Numbered from the stretch's first letter, positions 39,320-49,068 are shown. The stretch: 64,000 nucleotides of DNA from Mycobacterium conspicuum (GCF_010730195.1 NZ_AP022613.1:3658001-3722000); one strand, 5' to 3'. Numbers and translations are program-made. Notes: a model not told the origin generated them from the letters alone.

Positions 39320-40833
39320 CGGCCGCCCTCGGCTCGGGTGTTGAGCACGTTGACACCGCGGAACAACGCCGACGGGCAGCCGTGGCTGACGGCGGCGATC
39401 TGTCCGGGCTGGGCCTTGCCGCAGTTGAACGCGCCGCCCAGCCGCCAGGTCGACGGGCCGCCGACGGCCTCCATCGAATTCCAGAAATCGGTGGTGGTGG
39501 CCTGATACGCGACGTCGCGGAGCTGACCATCCAGCACACCGTCACGGATGCGGAAGAACCGCTGGCCGGTGAACTGAAAGTTGTAGCGCTGCATGTCAAT
39601 CGACCACGATTTGTCACCGACGATGTAGATACCGTCCTGCACGCGGCCGATCAGGTCCGCGGTGCTGATGTCCTCGGGGCTAGGTTGCAGCGACACGTTG
39701 GCCATCCGCTGGATCGGCACGTGATGCGGCGAGTCGGCATACGCGCACCCGTTGGAGCGCGGCTGCCCGAGCTTGAGCGCGAACACCCGATCCAGCTGAT
39801 AGCCGACGAACACCCCGTCGCGCACCAGGTCCCAGCTTTGCGCGGCCACGCCCTCGTCGTCGTATCCGATACTGGCCAAGCCGAATTCGACGGTGCGGTC
39901 GGCGGTCACGTTCATCACCGGAGAGCCGTAGCGCATGGTTCCCAGTTTGTCGGGGGTGGCGAACGAGGTTCCGGCGTAGGCCGCCTCGTAGCCGATCGCA
40001 CGGTCGTATTCGGTTGCGTGGCCGATGGATTCGTGAATCGTCAACCACAGGTTGGTCGGGTCGATCACCAGGTCCGTCGGCCCGGGAGTCACGCTGGGCG
40101 CCTTCACCTTCTCGGCCAGCAACGACGGCAACTGGGCGAGTTCGTCGGTCCAGTTCCACACCTCGTCGCCGGCCAGCACCTCCCAACCGCGCGCCATCGG
40201 CGGCGCCAACGTGCGCATCGAATCGAAGCTTCCCGCCGCGGAGTCCACCGTCACCGCTTCCAACGACGGCAGCACCCGCACCCGCTGCTGGGTGATCGAC
40301 GATCCGAACGTGTCGGCGTAGAACGTCTGCTCCTTGACGGCCGTCAGCCCGGCCGACACGTGATCGACGCCATCGGCGGCCAGCAGCCGCCCGGAATAGT
40401 CCTGCAGCACCGCGATCTTGTCGGCCCCGGAGATGTCGAACGGATCGATCCGGTAGTTCGACACCCAGGTGGCGTCGGCGTACACCGGCTCGTCCGCCAA
40501 CTCGACCCGTTCGGCGTTCAGCGCCGCGAGCGTGGTGGCCACGTGCACCGCGCGGCGCGCGGTCTCGGCCGCGACCGACGGCGCCAACTCGGCGTGGGAG
40601 GCGAATCCCCACGTGCCGTCGACGATCACCCGCACCGCCAGACCGACCTGGCGATTGATCACCGCCGTCTCGAGCTCACCGTCGCGCAGCTGGTTGACCT
40701 CGGTGCTGATCCGGTGAATCCGCAGGTCGGCGTGGCTGGCGCCGGCCGCCGTCGCCGCCGACAACGCGGCCTCGGCCAGCTGGCCACGCGGCAGGTCCAG
40801 GAAGTCGGCATCGATCCCCCGGTCTGGTGTCAC
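39316..40833 (-). CDS. tldD: TldD-type metalloprotease subunit
   Basis: 505 residues from the GTG at 40833, the length I recall for Rv2315c; the frame open to 40893 adds an unlikely start. The zinc motif HESIGH is at 267-272, with the later conserved Cys in FNCGKAQPGQIAAVSHGCPS. It cleaves small peptides in the TldD-TldE complex. First gene of a tldD-tldE-ahpD-like run, divergent from uspA with 34 bases between the starts. Confidence 0.92.
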   Translation of the reverse strand: MTPDRGIDADFLDLPRGQLAEAALSAATAAGASHADLRIHRISTEVNQLRDGELETAVINRQVGLAVRVIVDGTWGFASHAELAPSVAAETARRAVHVATTLAALNAERVELADEPVYADATWVSNYRIDPFDISGADKIAVLQDYSGRLLAADGVDHVSAGLTAVKEQTFYADTFGSSITQQRVRVLPSLEAVTVDSAAGSFDSMRTLAPPMARGWEVLAGDEVWNWTDELAQLPSLLAEKVKAPSVTPGPTDLVIDPTNLWLTIHESIGHATEYDRAIGYEAAYAGTSFATPDKLGTMRYGSPVMNVTADRTVEFGLASIGYDDEGVAAQSWDLVRDGVFVGYQLDRVFALKLGQPRSNGCAYADSPHHVPIQRMANVSLQPSPEDISTADLIGRVQDGIYIVGDKSWSIDMQRYNFQFTGQRFFRIRDGVLDGQLRDVAYQATTTDFWNSMEAVGGPSTWRLGGAFNCGKAQPGQIAAVSHGCPSALFRGVNVLNTRAEGGR

Positions 40834-40867
40834 CCAGCCCACCCTAATGACCGGCTTTAATACACCC

Positions 40868-41740
40868 ATGCGCGACGCGCCACGCCGATCCACCGCGCTG
40901 GGCTACGCCCTGCTGGCACCCAGCCTGTTCGGGGTGCTGGTCTTTCTGCTGTTGCCGATCCTGGTGGTGATCTGGCTGAGCCTGTATCGGTGGGACCTGC
41001 TCGGACCGCTGCGCTATGTCGGCCTGGACAACTGGCGGTCGGTGTTGGTCGACGCCGACTTCGTCAACTCGCTGGTGGTCACGGCCATCTTCGTGGCGAT
41101 CGTGGTCCCGGCGCAGACGGTGCTGGGGCTGCTGGCCGCCTCGATGCTGGCTCGCCAACTCCCCGGCACCCCGGTCTTTCGCACCCTGTACGTGTTGCCC
41201 TGGATCTGCGCGCCGCTGGCGATCGCGGTGTTGTGGCGTTGGATCTTGGCGCCTACCGACGGCGCGGTCAGTGCCGTGCTGGGCCATCGGATCGAATGGC
41301 TTTCCGACCCCACCCTGGCGCTGCCGGTCGTGTCGGCGGTGGTCGTCTGGGCCAACGTCGGCTATGTCGCCTTGTCCTTCTTGGCGGGCCTGCTGGCCAT
41401 CCCCGACGAGATTCACGCGGCCGCGCGCACCGACGGCGCCAACGCCTGGCAGCGGTTTTGGCGCATCACCCTGCCCATGCTGCGGCCGACGATGTTCTTC
41501 GTGCTGGTCACCGGAATCGTCAGCACCGCACAGGTTTTCGACACCGTCTACGCGCTCACCGACGGCGGGCCGAGGGGCCGCACCGACCTGGTGGCACATC
41601 GCATCTACGCCGAGGCGTTCGGCGCGGCGGCGATCGGGCGTGCGTCGGTGATGGCGGTGGTGCTGTTCGTCATCCTCGTCGGCGTCACCCTCGTCCAGCA
41701 CATGTACTTTCGACGGCGGATCAGCTATGACCTCACCTAG
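40868..41740 (+). CDS. uspA: Sugar ABC transporter permease UspA
   Basis: 290 residues from the ATG at 40868 (the length I recall for Rv2316); the frame is open to 40847. Six membrane segments of the MalF type; the EAA loop AARTDGANAWQRFWRITLPM contacts the ATPase. With UspB and UspC it imports amino sugars; no ATPase gene is in the cluster, so a shared one is presumably used. The gene overlaps uspB by 14 bases. Confidence 0.93.
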   Translation: MRDAPRRSTALGYALLAPSLFGVLVFLLLPILVVIWLSLYRWDLLGPLRYVGLDNWRSVLVDADFVNSLVVTAIFVAIVVPAQTVLGLLAASMLARQLPGTPVFRTLYVLPWICAPLAIAVLWRWILAPTDGAVSAVLGHRIEWLSDPTLALPVVSAVVVWANVGYVALSFLAGLLAIPDEIHAAARTDGANAWQRFWRITLPMLRPTMFFVLVTGIVSTAQVFDTVYALTDGGPRGRTDLVAHRIYAEAFGAAAIGRASVMAVVLFVILVGVTLVQHMYFRRRISYDLT

Positions 41741-42572
41741 TCGCCCCAGCCGCTACCTCACCAGCCTGCCCAACGCCGTTGTCTACACCGGCTTGTCGCT
41801 CGGTACGCTGATCACCTTGGTGCCGTTCGCACTTGGCTTGCTCACCTCGTTCACGTCGAAGCATCAGTTCATCACGGGCACACCGCTGCAGCTGCCGCGA
41901 CCGCCGACCCTGGACAACTACGGCGACCTGGGTGGGGCCGGGTTCGGCCGTGCCGCGGCGGTGACCGCGTTGATGACGGCGGTGATTCTGGTGGGCCAGT
42001 TGACCTTTTCGGTGCTGGCGGCGTACGCGTTCGCGCGGTTGAGTTTTCCCGGACGGGACGCGCTGTTTTGGGTTTACATCGCGACGCTGATGGTGCCCGG
42101 GACGGTCACGGTGGTGCCGCTGTATCTGATGATGGCGCAGCTGGGCCTGCGCAACACGTTCTGGGCGTTGGTGCTGCCGTTCATGTTCGGCTCCCCGTAC
42201 GCGATCTTCCTGCTGCGCGAGCACTTTCGCCTCATCCCCGATGACTTGATCAACGCCGCGCACCTCGACGGCGCCAACCCCCTAGATGTGATCGTGCACG
42301 TGGTGATCCCGTCGAGCCGGCCGGTGCTGGCCGCCCTGACGTTGATCACCGTGGTCTCGCAGTGGAACAACTTCATGTGGCCATTGGTGATCACCAGCGG
42401 CCACAAGTGGCGGGTGCTTACGGTGGCGACCGCAGATCTGCAGTCGCGCTTCAACTCCCAGTGGACGCTGGTGATGGCGGCGACGACGATCGCGATCGTC
42501 CCGCTGATCGTGCTGTTCGTGGCGTCCCAGCGGCACATCGTCGCGTCGATCGTGGTTTCGGGGCTCAAATGA
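41727..42572 (+). CDS. uspB: Sugar ABC transporter permease UspB
   Basis: 281 residues, MalG type, six membrane segments, EAA loop INAAHLDGANPLDVIVHVVI. It overlaps uspA by 14 bases, consistent with one transcript. The partner permease makes the pore with UspA. The length is near the 274 I recall for Rv2317. Confidence 0.93.
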   Translation: MTSPSRPSRYLTSLPNAVVYTGLSLGTLITLVPFALGLLTSFTSKHQFITGTPLQLPRPPTLDNYGDLGGAGFGRAAAVTALMTAVILVGQLTFSVLAAYAFARLSFPGRDALFWVYIATLMVPGTVTVVPLYLMMAQLGLRNTFWALVLPFMFGSPYAIFLLREHFRLIPDDLINAAHLDGANPLDVIVHVVIPSSRPVLAALTLITVVSQWNNFMWPLVITSGHKWRVLTVATADLQSRFNSQWTLVMAATTIAIVPLIVLFVASQRHIVASIVVSGLK

Positions 42573-42651
42573 GAACAAGGTGCGCCGAGATTGCCCCCAG
42601 GGCTGTAATTTTCACCATTCCACGACCCTCATGGCAATCTGGACGCAAACC

Positions 42652-43989
42652 GTGAGCCGGCCGCGCTATTCGACGCTATTCGCCGCGGCGCTCGCGCTGC
42701 TCGCGGCGCTGCTGGGCGCGACGGCGGTGTTCATGGACCGGGTGGGACAGCCACACGGCGCGAAGATCGTGGTGACCGTGCGGATCTGGGCCGAACCGAT
42801 CGCGCAGGCATATCAGCAGTCGTTCGACACATTCAACCGCGCACATCCCGATATCGAGGTGCGCACCCGAATGGTGGCCTACTCGACCTACTTCAATACC
42901 CTGCGCACCGACGTCGCCGGCGGCAACGCCGACGACATCTTCTGGCTGTCCAACGCCTATTTCGCGGCCTACGCCGACAGCGGCCGCCTGATGAACATCG
43001 GCAAGACGCTGGGTCCGGACGCGGCCTCGGCCTGGGAACCGGCCGTGGTGGACCAGTTCACCCGCGGCGGGGCGCTGTGGGGTGTGCCGCAGTTGACCGA
43101 CGCCGGCATCGCGGTGTTCTACAACGCCGACCTGCTCGCGGCCGCCGGGGTCGATCCCGCGCAGCTGAACACCCTGCGGTGGAGCCCGAGCGGTGACGAC
43201 ACCCTGCGCCCGATGCTGGCGCGGCTCACCGTCGATGCCGCCGGAAAGACGGCGGACACACCGGGTTTCGACGGCAGCCGAGTGCGGCGATGGGCCTACA
43301 ACGCGGGCAACGATGCCCAGGCCATCTACCTCAACTACATCGGTTCGGCCGGCGGCGTCTTTCAGCGCGGCGACGAGTTCGCGTTCGATAACCCGCCGGC
43401 GATCGAGGCCTTTCGCTATCTGGTCGGTCTGATCAACCACGACCACGTCGCGCCCCCGGCCTCGGACACCAACGACAACGGCGACTTCTCCCGCAACCAA
43501 TTTCTGGCCGGCCGGATGGCCCTCTTCCAATCCGGCACCTACAACCTGGAACCGGTGGCGCGCTACGCCCCCTTCCACTGGGGTGTGGCGATGCTGCCGA
43601 CCGGGCCGAAGGGGCGGGTGAGCGTCACCAATGGCATTGCCGCCGCAGGCAATTCGGCGTCCAAACATCCTGACGCCGTGCGCAAGGTGTTGGCCTGGAT
43701 GGGCAGCGCCGAGGGCAACGCCTACCTGGGCCGTGACGGTGCGGCGATCCCCGCCGTGCTGGCGGCGCAACCGGTCTACCACAGCTACTGGGCCGCCAAA
43801 GGCGTCGACGTCACACCCTTCTTCTCCGTGCTGGACGGCCCGCGCATAGCGGCCCCCGGCGGCGCCGGCTTCGCCGCCGGAAATGAGGCGCTGCAAAGCT
43901 ATTTCAACGAAATGTTCCTCGGCCGCGGCGACGTCGCGACCACCCTGCGAAAGGCTCAGGCGGCGGCCAACGCGGCTGCGCGTCGTTAG
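42652..43989 (+). CDS. uspC: Amino-sugar-binding protein UspC
   Basis: 445 residues from the GTG at 42652. An ATG at 42631 is possible, but the signal anchor is at RYSTLFAAALALLAALLGAT. Extracytoplasmic solute-binding protein of the sugar type: VVTVRIWAEPIAQAYQQSFD, IEVRTRMVAYSTYFNTL and DIFWLSNAYFAAYADSGRLM. No lipobox Cys is seen, so it may be held by the N-terminal segment. The M. tuberculosis ortholog (Rv2318) is reported to bind amino sugars. Third gene of the uspABC operon. Confidence 0.92.
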   Translation: MSRPRYSTLFAAALALLAALLGATAVFMDRVGQPHGAKIVVTVRIWAEPIAQAYQQSFDTFNRAHPDIEVRTRMVAYSTYFNTLRTDVAGGNADDIFWLSNAYFAAYADSGRLMNIGKTLGPDAASAWEPAVVDQFTRGGALWGVPQLTDAGIAVFYNADLLAAAGVDPAQLNTLRWSPSGDDTLRPMLARLTVDAAGKTADTPGFDGSRVRRWAYNAGNDAQAIYLNYIGSAGGVFQRGDEFAFDNPPAIEAFRYLVGLINHDHVAPPASDTNDNGDFSRNQFLAGRMALFQSGTYNLEPVARYAPFHWGVAMLPTGPKGRVSVTNGIAAAGNSASKHPDAVRKVLAWMGSAEGNAYLGRDGAAIPAVLAAQPVYHSYWAAKGVDVTPFFSVLDGPRIAAPGGAGFAAGNEALQSYFNEMFLGRGDVATTLRKAQAAANAAARR

Positions 43990-44014
43990 TTCAGGTTTCC
44001 AAGGAAGGAGCGTC

Positions 44015-44980
44015 ATGCCTGGATGGTGGATAATCGCGATCCTCTTTTTCTTGTTGGGGATCGCTGTGCTCATCGGGAGCGTGTTCGTCGATCAGGGGCG
44101 GCGGAGGAGGCTCTGGAGCATTACGGCCGCCGCCGTGTTGTTCGGCGTGCTGTTCACTCTCATCAGCTCCTACGACCGCGTGGACACCCGCAACGTCGGC
44201 ATCATCACCGAGTTCGGCAAACCGGTGGGGGTGCACGGTGCCGGGATCGTGTGGCATGCGCCGTGGCGCAAGGTCAGTGAGCTGTCGGAGGCGATACAGC
44301 TGCAGGCGTTCGAATCCACCAGTTACGACGACGCCAGCGCGGGCAGGGGCGCGAACGGCAATCCGGCCGCGATCAACGTGCGGCTGGCCAACAACTCCAA
44401 CGCCTACGTGGACGAGAACCTGAATTGGCGGCTGCGCGAGGGCGCGGCCCCGAAACTGTTCCAGGATTACGGCGGCGCCAACGTCTTCCAGACGATCAAG
44501 GAGCAACTGGTGGACCGGCAGGCACAGGTCGCCCTGTCGAAGGTGTTCGCCACGTTCAACCCGCAGGTGATGCTGGCCGCGGCGGCGAACGCGCCAGGCG
44601 GTGTGCCACAGATGCCCGCGCCGGCGCAGGGCGCCGACCTGCCGGCGATGGCCGCTCAGGTCAAGAAGGACCTGCAGGACGCGGTGGGATCGGAGATCGA
44701 AATCCTCGACGTGCGCATCCCGCGCATCTTCTACGACCAGCCGACCCAGCAGCGCATCGACGCCTACAACCAGAAGGTTCAGGAAACGATCAACGCGCAG
44801 CAGGACGTCAAGACCGCGGAGCAAAACCGGTTGGCCGCGGAACAGCGCGCCAACCAACCGCCACCGGATCTGCGGATCGCGATCTTCAACTGCCTGAACG
44901 ATCAGGTGAAGAACGGGCGCGACCCGGCGGGGTGCTGGGGCCAGATCGGTGGCCAGCCGCTGGTGCAGGTGCCGCGCTGA
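44015..44980 (+). CDS. SPFH/Band 7 domain membrane protein
   Basis: 321 residues, start set by AAGGAAGGAG. Two membrane segments (about 4-22 and 35-51), then the Band 7 domain (about 55-240: RVDTRNVGIITEFGKPVGVH, LNWRLREGAAPKLFQDYG) and a coiled region (PTQQRIDAYNQKVQETINAQ and on) rich in Gln and Glu. It has the prohibitin/stomatin layout and is likely oligomeric at the membrane. It lies 25 bases after uspC in the same direction, so may be read with it; this gene is not in that place in M. tuberculosis as far as I recall. Confidence 0.88.
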   Translation: MPGWWIIAILFFLLGIAVLIGSVFVDQGRRRRLWSITAAAVLFGVLFTLISSYDRVDTRNVGIITEFGKPVGVHGAGIVWHAPWRKVSELSEAIQLQAFESTSYDDASAGRGANGNPAAINVRLANNSNAYVDENLNWRLREGAAPKLFQDYGGANVFQTIKEQLVDRQAQVALSKVFATFNPQVMLAAAANAPGGVPQMPAPAQGADLPAMAAQVKKDLQDAVGSEIEILDVRIPRIFYDQPTQQRIDAYNQKVQETINAQQDVKTAEQNRLAAEQRANQPPPDLRIAIFNCLNDQVKNGRDPAGCWGQIGGQPLVQVPR

Positions 44981-44981
44981 A

Positions 44982-46400
44982 CTAGCGGCTGTCAACTACA
45001 TCGTTGAGCACGCTGCGGTGGCGGCCCCACATCAGATAGAAGACCAGCGCCGCCGCCACCCAGCCGGTGAACGCGATCCAGGTGTACCAGTGCAAGCTGA
45101 GGAGGATGTAGCCGCACGCCAGCACCGAAAGCACTGGCGTGACAGGGTAACCGGGAACCCTGAACCCGCGCGGCAAGTCCGGCTCGCGCACCCGCAGAAT
45201 GATGACGCCGACGGAAACGACGATGAATGCCGTCAGCGTCCCGATGGACACCATGTCCGCCAGATTCTGCAGGGGGATGAACGCCGCAAGGAGTGACGTG
45301 GTGATCGCGACGATCACCGTGTTGGTCACCGGGGTCTTCGTGCGGGGGCTCAGGGTCGCGAAGCGCGACGGCAGCAGCCCGTCGCGCGCCATCGCATACA
45401 GGATGCGGGTCTGCCCGTAGAGGGTCACCAGCGTCACGCTGAAGATCGAGATGACCGCGCCCGCGGCCAAAATGGTGCTGGCCCACTCGCCGTGCGTGAC
45501 GTTGTCGAGAATCGTGGCCAGCCCGGCCTCCTGCTGGTTGCCGAAGTCCCGCCAGGACTGGGTGCCCAGCGCCGCGAGCGCGACGAGAACATAGACGCCG
45601 GTGACGATCAGCAGCGCGGCGATCAACGCGCGCGGCATGGTCTTCTGCGGATTCGTCACCTCCTCGCCGGCGGTCGAGACGGCGTCCAGGCCGATGAAGG
45701 AGAAGAAGATCGTGCCCGCCGCCGAACCGATTCCGGCGACGCCGAGCGGGGCGAAGTCTTTGAGGTGGCCGGGGTCGTAGGCGGTGAACGCGATCACCAC
45801 GAACATGCCCAGCACACCGAGTTTGATGAGCACCATGATCGCGTTGGCGATCGCCGACTCGCGGGTGCCGCGGATCAACAGCACGGCGCATAGCACGATC
45901 AAGATGACCGCCGGCAGGTTCACCACGCCCGCGTCGGCGTCCCACGGCGCCGCCGACAACGCGTGCGGCAGTTGGAATCCGGTCACATTGTGCAGCAGCT
46001 TGTTGACGTATCCGCTCCAACCGACCGCGACCGCGGCCGTCGACACCCCGTATTCCAGCAGGAGGCAGGCCGCCACGCCGATCGCGACGGCTTCACCCAA
46101 CGTGGCGTAGGCGTAGGAGTAGGACGAACCGGAAACCGGTACGGCGGAAGCCAATTCGGCGTAGCAGATGGCCGAGAGCCCGGCCGCCACTCCGGCGATG
46201 ATGAACGAGACGATGACGCTCGGGCCGGCCTCCGGCACGGCCTGCGACAGCACGAAGAAGATGCCGGTGCCCACGGTCGAGCCGACCCCGAACATGGTCA
46301 GCTGGAAGGTGCCGATGCTGCGCTTGAGGTTCTCGGAAGATTCCTGCGCCGTCGCGGCGTCGGACACGGGTCGGCGCCGCAGCATCTGCTCTTTCAGCAT
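44982..46400 (-). CDS. rocE: Amino acid permease RocE (APC superfamily)
   Basis: 472 residues with about 12 membrane segments. The first, FQLTMFGVGSTVGTGIFFVL, carries the APC substrate-binding loop GSTVGTGIF. Imports cationic amino acids (arginine, ornithine) by family and context: rocD and an amidinotransferase-family gene follow upstream in the same run. It lies 10 bases after rocD. Convergent with the SPFH gene (1-base gap). Confidence 0.9.
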   Translation of the reverse strand: MLKEQMLRRRPVSDAATAQESSENLKRSIGTFQLTMFGVGSTVGTGIFFVLSQAVPEAGPSVIVSFIIAGVAAGLSAICYAELASAVPVSGSSYSYAYATLGEAVAIGVAACLLLEYGVSTAAVAVGWSGYVNKLLHNVTGFQLPHALSAAPWDADAGVVNLPAVILIVLCAVLLIRGTRESAIANAIMVLIKLGVLGMFVVIAFTAYDPGHLKDFAPLGVAGIGSAAGTIFFSFIGLDAVSTAGEEVTNPQKTMPRALIAALLIVTGVYVLVALAALGTQSWRDFGNQQEAGLATILDNVTHGEWASTILAAGAVISIFSVTLVTLYGQTRILYAMARDGLLPSRFATLSPRTKTPVTNTVIVAITTSLLAAFIPLQNLADMVSIGTLTAFIVVSVGVIILRVREPDLPRGFRVPGYPVTPVLSVLACGYILLSLHWYTWIAFTGWVAAALVFYLMWGRHRSVLNDVVDSR

Positions 46401-46410
46401 CAGCCGATTA

Positions 46411-47640
46411 TCAGGCCTGGCTCAGCACGGCGGCGAACTGGGCGATCGCCCAGTCGATCTCCTCGGCGGTGATCACCAGCGGCGGCGCGAACCGCAGCGT
46501 CGAGTCGTGGGTGTCTTTCACCAGCACGCCCCGCTCGGCCAAGCGCAGGCTGACCTGCTTGCCGGTCGCCAGCGTCGGGTCGATGTCGACGCCCGCCCAC
46601 AGTCCCAGCCCGCGCACCGCCGTCACGCCGTGCCCGATCAGTCCCCGCAGCCGCGCGTGCAGGCGCACACCCAACTCACGGGAGCGGGCCTGGAACTCTC
46701 CGCGCTCCAACATGGCGACCACGCGGGTGCCGATCGCCGCGGCCAGCGGGTTGCCGCCGAACGTCGAGCCGTGTTCGCCGGGATGCAGCACGCCGAGGAC
46801 GTCGCGGTCGGCCACCACCGCGGACAGCGGAACCACGCCGCCGCCGAGCGCCTTACCGAGTAGGTAGACGTCGGGCACCACGCCCCAGTGGTCGCACGCG
46901 AACGTATAGCCGGTGCGAGCCAGCCCCGACTGGATCTCGTCGACGATCATCAGCACCTTGCGCTGGCGGCACAGCGCGCGGACGGCCGGCAGGTAGTCGT
47001 CGGGCGGGACGATGATGCCCGCCTCGCCCTGGATCGGCTCGAGCAGCACGGCGACGGTGCGCTCGTCGATGGCGGCGGCCAGCGCCTGGGCGTCGCCGAA
47101 CGGCACCGAGCGGAATCCCGGTGTGAACGGCCCGAATCCGCCGCGCGCGACCGGGTCCGACGAGAAGCTGACGATGCTGATCGTGCGGCCGTGAAAGTTG
47201 TTGTCCGCCACGACGATGTTCGCCCGGCCCTCGGGCACGCCCTTGACGTCGGCCCCCCACTTGCGCGCGACCTTGAGGCCGCTCTCGACGGCTTCGGCAC
47301 CCGAATTCATCGGCAGCACCATGTCTTTTCCGCACAACCGCGCCAGCGCGGCGCAGAACGGCCCGAGCCGGTCGGAGTGAAACGCGCGACTGACCAGGGT
47401 CACGCTGTCGAGTTGGGCGTGCGCGGTCGCGGTGATCTCGGGGTTGCGGTGGCCGAAGTTGACCGCGGAGTAGGCGGCCAAAAAATCCAGGTAGCGGCGA
47501 CCGTCGACGTCGGTGATCCACGCGCCCTGAGCACTCGCCGCGACCACCGGCAGCGGCGAATAGTTGTGCGCCGCATGCCTTTCCACCAAATCGATGGCGG
47601 CTTCGGATTCGAGCGCCGGGCGAGCCCCGAGAATGGTCAC
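46411..47640 (-). CDS. rocD: Ornithine aminotransferase RocD, intact
   Basis: 409 residues from the GTG at 47640, which overlaps the preceding stop (GTGA). Converts ornithine and 2-oxoglutarate to glutamate semialdehyde and glutamate. PLP-binding Lys263 in LLGKALGGGVV, Asp234 in MIVDEIQSGLARTG and phosphate contacts in NSGAEAVES. The whole enzyme is one frame here, while in M. tuberculosis it is annotated as two pieces (rocD1, rocD2). Middle gene of the arginine/ornithine operon. Confidence 0.93.
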   Translation of the reverse strand: MTILGARPALESEAAIDLVERHAAHNYSPLPVVAASAQGAWITDVDGRRYLDFLAAYSAVNFGHRNPEITATAHAQLDSVTLVSRAFHSDRLGPFCAALARLCGKDMVLPMNSGAEAVESGLKVARKWGADVKGVPEGRANIVVADNNFHGRTISIVSFSSDPVARGGFGPFTPGFRSVPFGDAQALAAAIDERTVAVLLEPIQGEAGIIVPPDDYLPAVRALCRQRKVLMIVDEIQSGLARTGYTFACDHWGVVPDVYLLGKALGGGVVPLSAVVADRDVLGVLHPGEHGSTFGGNPLAAAIGTRVVAMLERGEFQARSRELGVRLHARLRGLIGHGVTAVRGLGLWAGVDIDPTLATGKQVSLRLAERGVLVKDTHDSTLRFAPPLVITAEEIDWAIAQFAAVLSQA

Positions 47641-48479
47641 GCAAACACCTCCAAGGTGCAACATTTGACGGATCCGCCGCCCTTGAGCAGCTCGGACAGA
47701 TCGACGCCGACCGGTTCGAAGCCCGCATCCGCGAGCTGCTCGGCGAAACCCGTTGCGGCGGCGGGTAATACAACATGCAGACCGTCGGAGACGACATTCA
47801 GTCCCAGCACATAGGCGTCGGCGCTGCCCACCACGATGGCGTCGGGGTACAGCGCGCACAGTCGTCGCTGCGCCGCCGCGCTGAATGCCGGTGGGTAGTA
47901 CGCGATCGTGTGGTCATCGAGAACGGCCAGTGCGGTATCGAGGTGGTAGAAGCGCGGGTCCACCAGTTCGAGGGATACCACCGGCATGCCCAGCATGGAC
48001 GAGATCTCGCCATGCGCGCGCGGGTCGGTGCGGAAGCCGTAACCCGCCAGCACCGTCTGGCCGGCGAGCAGCAGATCGCCCTGCCCCTCGTTGACATGCC
48101 GGGTGGTCACCGGCCGATACCCGCGCGACGCCATCCACGCGGCGTACGCCCTCGACTCGCCGGCGCGCTCGGCGAACCGAAAGCGTGCGACGACGGCGAT
48201 GTCGTTGGCGATGAACCCGCCGTTGGCCGCGTAGACCATGTCGGGCAGGCCGGGCACCGGTTCGACCAGATCGACGGCGTGGCCGAGCTCGACGTAGGTC
48301 TGGCGCAGGCTTTCCCATTGCGCCCGCGCGGCGGCGTGGTCGACGGACGCGCCGACGTCCATCCAGGGGTTGATCGCGTATTCGACGGCGAAGAAGGTCG
48401 GCGGCGTCATGGCATACCGGCGCGGCGAGGGGCTGCGCTTCGTGGCCTCGGCGACGGCAGCGACATAGAAATCCGTCAT
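47637..48479 (-). CDS. Amidinotransferase/dimethylargininase-family hydrolase
   Basis: 280 residues, the pentein (guanidine-group hydrolase) fold. LPDMVYAANGGFI at 79-90, His179 in FYHLDT, and the terminal GGGSVKCCTLE with Cys273/Cys274, one of which is the nucleophile. By family it hydrolyses arginine or methylarginines. With rocD and rocE it suggests arginine to ornithine or citrulline breakdown. It resembles Rv2323c. First gene of the operon, 122 bases from the divergent asnC gene. The exact substrate is uncertain. Confidence 0.85.
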   Translation of the reverse strand: MTDFYVAAVAEATKRSPSPRRYAMTPPTFFAVEYAINPWMDVGASVDHAAARAQWESLRQTYVELGHAVDLVEPVPGLPDMVYAANGGFIANDIAVVARFRFAERAGESRAYAAWMASRGYRPVTTRHVNEGQGDLLLAGQTVLAGYGFRTDPRAHGEISSMLGMPVVSLELVDPRFYHLDTALAVLDDHTIAYYPPAFSAAAQRRLCALYPDAIVVGSADAYVLGLNVVSDGLHVVLPAAATGFAEQLADAGFEPVGVDLSELLKGGGSVKCCTLEVFA

Positions 48480-48503
48480 GAATCAACGATATTTAGCGGT
48501 CAT

Positions 48504-48583
48504 CGCACAAGCAAACGACGGCTATTGCGTGCCTAGGGCAGATTTATTGCGCTACAGTGGAATATCCAGCGATTTGTTGTGCG
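48504..48583. promoter_or_regulatory. Divergent control region of the roc operon and asnC
   Basis: CGCACAA (48504-48510) and TTGTGCG (48577-48583) form inverted arms 66 bases apart, and ATTGCG occurs twice between them (48524-48529, 48546-48551). Lrp/AsnC octamers typically contact several spaced half-sites and wrap DNA. The region covers both promoters. Binding is inferred. Confidence 0.45.
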
Positions 48584-48601
48584 GAGAGAGCGGGAGGGCC
48601 G

Positions 48602-49048
48602 ATGTACCGGTTGGACACCAGCGACGAGCGCATCCTCGCCGAACTGGCCGAGCACGCGCGCGCGACGTTCGCCGAGATCGGAGAAAAGGTGAACCTGTCC
48701 GCGCCGGCCGTCAAGCGCCGCGTCGACCGGATGCTCGATGCCGGCGTGATCAAGGGCTTCACCACCGTCGTCGACCGCAACGCGCTGGGCTGGAACACCG
48801 AGGCCTACGTCCAGGTGTACTGCCACGGCACGATCGCGCCCGATCAGTTGCGCGCGGCGTGGGTGGACATGCCCGAGGTGGTCAGCGCCGCGACGGTGAC
48901 GGGCACCTCCGACGCGATCCTGCACGTCCTCGCGCGCGACATGCAACACCTGGAGGCAGCCCTGGAGCGCATCCGCGCCAGCGCCGACATCGAGCGCAGC
49001 GAGAGCATTGTCGTGCTGTCGAACCTCATCGACCGGATGCGGTCATAA
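48602..49048 (+). CDS. Lrp/AsnC-family regulator of the roc operon
   Basis: 148 residues, the length I recall for Rv2324. The HTH (about 5-55) contains FAEIGEKVNLSAPAVKRRVD; the ligand-binding RAM domain (about 66-140) contains VVSAATVTGTSDAILHVLA. ATG at 48602 is preceded by GGAGGG. Divergent from the amidinotransferase-rocD-rocE operon, which it probably controls in response to arginine or ornithine. Confidence 0.92.
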   Translation: MYRLDTSDERILAELAEHARATFAEIGEKVNLSAPAVKRRVDRMLDAGVIKGFTTVVDRNALGWNTEAYVQVYCHGTIAPDQLRAAWVDMPEVVSAATVTGTSDAILHVLARDMQHLEAALERIRASADIERSESIVVLSNLIDRMRS

Positions 49049-49068
49049 GGCCTTCGGCGACAACGGCA

